23,208 bases of DNA from a virus: positions 1-23,208 of the IMG/VR virus record IMGVR_UViG_3300031753_000038. One strand, written 5' to 3'. How positions within the stretch are numbered: the first letter of the stretch is position 1; each line of letters starts with the position of its first letter. Shown here in pieces: positions 20,207-23,208 of this stretch. Under the pieces are notes generated by a model, which ran no database searches, was not told where the DNA came from, and saw only the letters and a program-made list of their open reading frames with translations. Position numbers and translations under genes: made by a program.

Positions 20207-21642
20207 CGCCATCCCTTACAGTTGATAGAGGCCGCTCCTGGAGTGATGCTCGACCCTGTAGTATTCAACTGGTCCACGTTGATTGTATTCGTTGTCAAGT
20301 AGGGCTTGAGGGTCAGAACGGTCGTCCCGCCATAGCCGGTCACCGCGTTCGTGTCCCCGACTAGCGTACAGTTGATCGTGTCTGTCGCCGTCGATAGACC
20401 AGTACACGCCGCAGTATTGGCAACTCGGACACCCGAACCAATCGCGCTGGTCGAGAGAGCGATCTGGACAGGAGGGCAAATCTCTAGTGGCAGCCTGCCA
20501 GTAGTGCCCCCATTAAACGAGCACAGTGGAGCACTTGTCGTTGTGGAGTCGTTGTAGCAATTATGCTGCCCCGCTGTGGCAAAGCCAACCGGGATCGTAC
20601 CTGCATTGGGTAGGCTCCACTCTGATCCCGCACCACTGCCGGAGCCAGATTGAACCGGCCCAGGAGTAGTGAAGGTGGTTATGCCGGTGCTCGTTCCTGA
20701 GACACCAAGAGCAATCGTGAGAGGGGCATTGACTCCATTACCAGGAAGAATAGACATGTTCCAACAGGACTCGACATCGGAGCCGGTCCAGGCGCGGCCA
20801 CAGCCGCCAAGAAAAGGGCTACCTTGGCTGGTGCCTACCGAGGCAGGTGTCGTGTTCTTCAGATCGAATGCGTGAGAGAGGGCCGTTGTATAATTCAGCG
20901 TTGTGAGGTTCGATGCCATCGTCAACCCCAGGCTAGAGGCTGGATTGGTTAAGCTGGACCATGCAACGGTTCCGGCACTCGATCCCCATGATGGCACGCC
21001 TGCATTCGTCTCCTGTAAGAACTGCGTTCCAGAATTGTTGCCTGGCAATAGTGACCAGGCTGTACAGACACCGCTGAACGTCTGACAATAAATCATGTCC
21101 CCAGCTCGCGTAGCTGCCGGGAGAATATCATTCAAGCAGTTCTGTCCTGTGTCTACCTTGATGTCGGCCCCACCATTTCCAACAACGCACGAATTGAGAG
21201 TCAAGCTACCAACCGTGTGGAGTACTGTACCGGAGTTGCTAGAGGTGGTCGTAGCCGGGTTGATGAGAATAAACTCTGTGCCGTCATAGATGTGGCACGC
21301 CGGAACTCCCAACACCCAGTCATTTGCAACTAGCGGCGCGATGCCGTTGCTATTTTTCACGGTAGGTTTAGCACCGAGGCCACTCCAGTTGAGCGTAGGC
21401 GCTGCGCCCGTGTTATTGGCCACAGGGGTGAAGCAGTACAGAACCCCGGTCGAGATGTAACTGGTGATTGCTGGATTCGGCGTTGCGGTCTGAGCCTGAG
21501 CCGTGCCGCCGCCAGCACCACTGACAATGGTGCCAGGTGAGCCAGGGGCGAGTCCCGTACCGCCACCCACCCTGACACCCTGCGCCCACAGGCTCCAGGG
21601 AATCAGTAGTGCAATAAGTAGTCGTTTCATGTTTGGTCTCAT
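20203..21642 (-). CDS. Tail-fibre-like protein with signal peptide
   Basis: A 479-residue product. ATG 21642 has AGGA 8 bases upstream; ATG 21630 would give a shorter form, and both carry the leader MKRLLIALLIPWSLWAQG. The mature part has phage tail-fibre patterns: TLNWSGLGAKPTVKNSNG, WVLGVPACHIYDGTEFILIN and LLPGNNSGTQFLQETNAG. The C-terminus is Thr/Gly-rich, ending INCKGWR. Tail fibres recognise the host receptor. The leader before a tail fibre is unexpected and is shared by the two downstream genes. Confidence 0.68.
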   Translation of the reverse strand: MRPNMKRLLIALLIPWSLWAQGVRVGGGTGLAPGSPGTIVSGAGGGTAQAQTATPNPAITSYISTGVLYCFTPVANNTGAAPTLNWSGLGAKPTVKNSNGIAPLVANDWVLGVPACHIYDGTEFILINPATTTSSNSGTVLHTVGSLTLNSCVVGNGGADIKVDTGQNCLNDILPAATRAGDMIYCQTFSGVCTAWSLLPGNNSGTQFLQETNAGVPSWGSSAGTVAWSSLTNPASSLGLTMASNLTTLNYTTALSHAFDLKNTTPASVGTSQGSPFLGGCGRAWTGSDVESCWNMSILPGNGVNAPLTIALGVSGTSTGITTFTTPGPVQSGSGSGAGSEWSLPNAGTIPVGFATAGQHNCYNDSTTTSAPLCSFNGGTTGRLPLEICPPVQIALSTSAIGSGVRVANTAACTGLSTATDTINCTLVGDTNAVTGYGGTTVLTLKPYLTTNTINVDQLNTTGSSITPGAASINCKGWR

Positions 21643-21667
21643 CGCTAGAATCCTATTGCCGTGAAGG

Positions 21668-21811
21668 TCAGTATGCTGTAGTCACCCATTTATTTACGAT
21701 CCAGGTTTTATTTCCAGCCGCTATACCTGGCCCATTGCCCTGCACGAAACCGTTCGCAGCCCAAAGAGACTGGCCGGTTATTAGAATTAAAAAGATTAGG
21801 CACTTTTTCAC
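21668..21811 (-). CDS. Very small exported peptide, possibly a truncated gene
   Basis: A 47-residue product from GTG 21811 in a GTGA overlap. MKKCLIFLILITGQSLWAAN is a clear Sec signal. Only about 28 residues would remain after cleavage (GFVQGNGPGIAAGNKTWIVN and a short end). The part after the leader resembles the start of the next protein (LWAQG-V-GGGTGLAPG). A shift of one base near the stop would add SILTFTAIGF, so a frameshifted relic is possible. A functional secreted peptide cannot be excluded. Confidence 0.5.
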   Translation of the reverse strand: MKKCLIFLILITGQSLWAANGFVQGNGPGIAAGNKTWIVNKWVTTAY

Positions 21812-23208
21812 TGCAACCTCACCACGGATGCTTGTAGGCGATAAGTTCCAGTTCCGACCCCACAAGCTGTATAGCCGGTGGCATATTGGATAACTGAACC
21901 GTTTGAAGAAAGCGTGAATTGACCGCTCGCCCAAGCAGTACCCAAAGCAGTTTGGAAATGAAAAGTCTGTGAGACGGCATTGATGGCAGAGGCATCATCC
22001 ATACCCAACGATACAGCTGAGTGCGTTGTTCCATTGGCGTCGGTCCAAGTGAGCAGAAACGTGACTCCGCCCGTGCCTGGAGTACCACACGCTGTGCCGG
22101 TTTCTATGAAATCAAAGTGGACCTCGTATTGACCTGCCTGATTACAGGCTCCAGCAGCAGCAGCGCAAAGAGTCGCGGTAGAAACTGCCGCAGTAAGGTC
22201 TCCAGAATTGATTGCGGTCGGCTGAGTCAAATTATACATCTGCGCCCCACCGCTAAACACAGTCACCGGCGTAAAGGCTGTATTTGAAGATGGGATCGCC
22301 GCTCCAGCACTAACAGATGTAAATGTTGCATTTCCTGCCCCTACAGTATATAACTGTCTAATCTGCTTCACTTGGCAGGCTTGCTTGTTTCCTGGCAAAG
22401 TAATTACAGCGTTCGCAGAACCACAGACGGTACTATTTATAGGCTGAAGAGTTTCACTTCCTGCACCACCTCCGGCCGCAGAAATATAAGTTCGGAATCC
22501 AATAATGCCCTCCGCTGTAGTAGTGAAAAAATTCCCATTTGGGCTCGCAAGAATCGAAGATGTTGTCCCGGAGCACACAACCGAGGTTCTCGCTACTGTC
22601 GTCTCTCCCAGGAGGCTATTTACGTAGGTAGTTGACACCTGGTATGTTCCAGCTCCTATTGTTCCTCCTGTTGATGGACAGCTTGCGGTCGTTGAGGATG
22701 GAACAGAAATCTGCACTCCCGTGCTCATCGCCCTTCCAACGATTTGGTTATTCAGCGGAGGCATTGTAGAAGCGGCCCCGAAATCGTGTACGGCTCCGGC
22801 GAGTGTAGAACTTAAAATTATATAATCGCCAATCGTTACGGCATTGTCTGGGATGCAGTACGCCTGCCCAGTAAGAATTACTTCTGCAAATCCTGTAGTT
22901 GGTTGGTTCGGAGAATTAGCTTCGTAATCCCTACGTTGTGTAGAGCAGCCCAATGCGCCATTTGCGTCTGTAGTGGCCGTAGTCGTAACCTTCCCTGTAG
23001 CTCCAGACCACTTAACAACACCCAACGCGAAAATACCGTTTGTTCCTGTGTCTATTGGAAGTTCTTGTGTTATCGGTGCACTGCCAAAATTCATCGTGTT
23101 TGGCGCAATGTCAGCAAGCGTGTTAGGCTCGTTTGCCGGTGGGACACTATTGAATGTAATTGCGCTCCCAGTATCCAACCAATGTGTAAGTGGAATCCCA
23201 CCCTGTGA
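21808..23208 (-). CDS. Tail/adhesin-like protein, 3' part (cut by window edge)
   Basis: The frame is open from the right edge to a TGA at 21808, at least 466 residues, so the start lies outside the window; TTG 23178 need not be the start. The visible part is Thr/Ser/Gly/Ala-rich and beta-rich. The C-terminal domain has EVHFDFIETGTACGTPGTGG, VTFLLTWTDANGTTHSAVSL and SQTFHFQTALGTAWASGQFT, a compact jelly-roll-like module that may form trimers or bind receptor. Several paired Cys residues suggest disulfides, which would fit export like that of its downstream neighbours. Confidence 0.6.
   Translation of the reverse strand, partial: SQGGIPLTHWLDTGSAITFNSVPPANEPNTLADIAPNTMNFGSAPITQELPIDTGTNGIFALGVVKWSGATGKVTTTATTDANGALGCSTQRRDYEANSPNQPTTGFAEVILTGQAYCIPDNAVTIGDYIILSSTLAGAVHDFGAASTMPPLNNQIVGRAMSTGVQISVPSSTTASCPSTGGTIGAGTYQVSTTYVNSLLGETTVARTSVVCSGTTSSILASPNGNFFTTTAEGIIGFRTYISAAGGGAGSETLQPINSTVCGSANAVITLPGNKQACQVKQIRQLYTVGAGNATFTSVSAGAAIPSSNTAFTPVTVFSGGAQMYNLTQPTAINSGDLTAAVSTATLCAAAAGACNQAGQYEVHFDFIETGTACGTPGTGGVTFLLTWTDANGTTHSAVSLGMDDASAINAVSQTFHFQTALGTAWASGQFTLSSNGSVIQYATGYTACGVGTGTYRLQASVVRLQ

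Noticed and set aside
1-23208. CRISPR arrays, tRNA genes, integrase, attachment sites
   Set aside because: No spaced identical repeats of CRISPR size, no cloverleaf-like segments and no integrase or transposase motifs were found by reading.

Overview
The window reads as about 23 kb of a tailed double-stranded DNA phage (or plasmid-like prophage) genome. A large terminase subunit (1739-3274, minus) is followed by several small genes and the N-terminus of a portal-like protein that runs off the left edge. A single-strand annealing recombinase of the ERF type, an HNH nuclease and a PD-(D/E)XK-like nuclease lie in a long plus-strand early block, and a lytic transglycosylase lies next to a holin-like gene. 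Minus-strand tail/adhesin genes run off the right edge. The host cannot be fixed from sequence alone. The promoters look like sigma-70 sites, and the Sec signal peptides and a lipobox lipoprotein suggest a Gram-negative-type envelope. The exported beta-rich proteins with leaders ending in 'WAQ' or 'AHAQ' remind me of Acidobacteriota, but that is a low-confidence impression. No integrase, tRNA, rRNA, CRISPR array, insertion sequence or ParA/ParB gene was seen.

Layout. (1) 1-4308, minus: HTH protein (possible small terminase), ribbon-helix-helix protein with its own operator repeats, large terminase, five or six small genes including two Cys-rich ones, and the portal start. (2) 4309-4915: control region with an exact match to the bacterial chromosomal parS consensus, direct and inverted repeats, a small plus-strand gene, a terminator and a near-consensus promoter. 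(3) 4916-16123, plus: about 35 tightly packed small genes, most joined by 4-base ATGA or GTGA overlaps. They encode a Cro/cI-like HTH protein, many zinc-ribbon mini-proteins, ERF recombinase, nucleases, a LuxR-type HTH with a Cys cluster, and a run of exported, membrane and lipoprotein genes. (4) 15834-17570, minus: lysis cassette with holin-like protein, spanin-like membrane protein, two small genes and transglycosylase. (5) 17580-23208, minus: tail/adhesin cassette in which four consecutive genes begin with Sec-type signal peptides. The plus and minus blocks converge and overlap near 15834-16123. If the genome is circular, the minus blocks at the two ends could be one late region.

The most unusual points are these. 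There is an orphan host-type parS in the divergent control region. Three regulator-like genes have a -10 box exactly 6 bases before ATG and no Shine-Dalgarno sequence, which suggests leaderless mRNAs. Tandem TGTGCGTAC repeats sit in the promoter of the ribbon-helix-helix gene. The tail cassette encodes serial Sec-exported proteins. A working model is an extrachromosomal temperate element that uses host ParB for partition or regulation, silences its packaging operon through the same control region, and modifies the host envelope with exported proteins.
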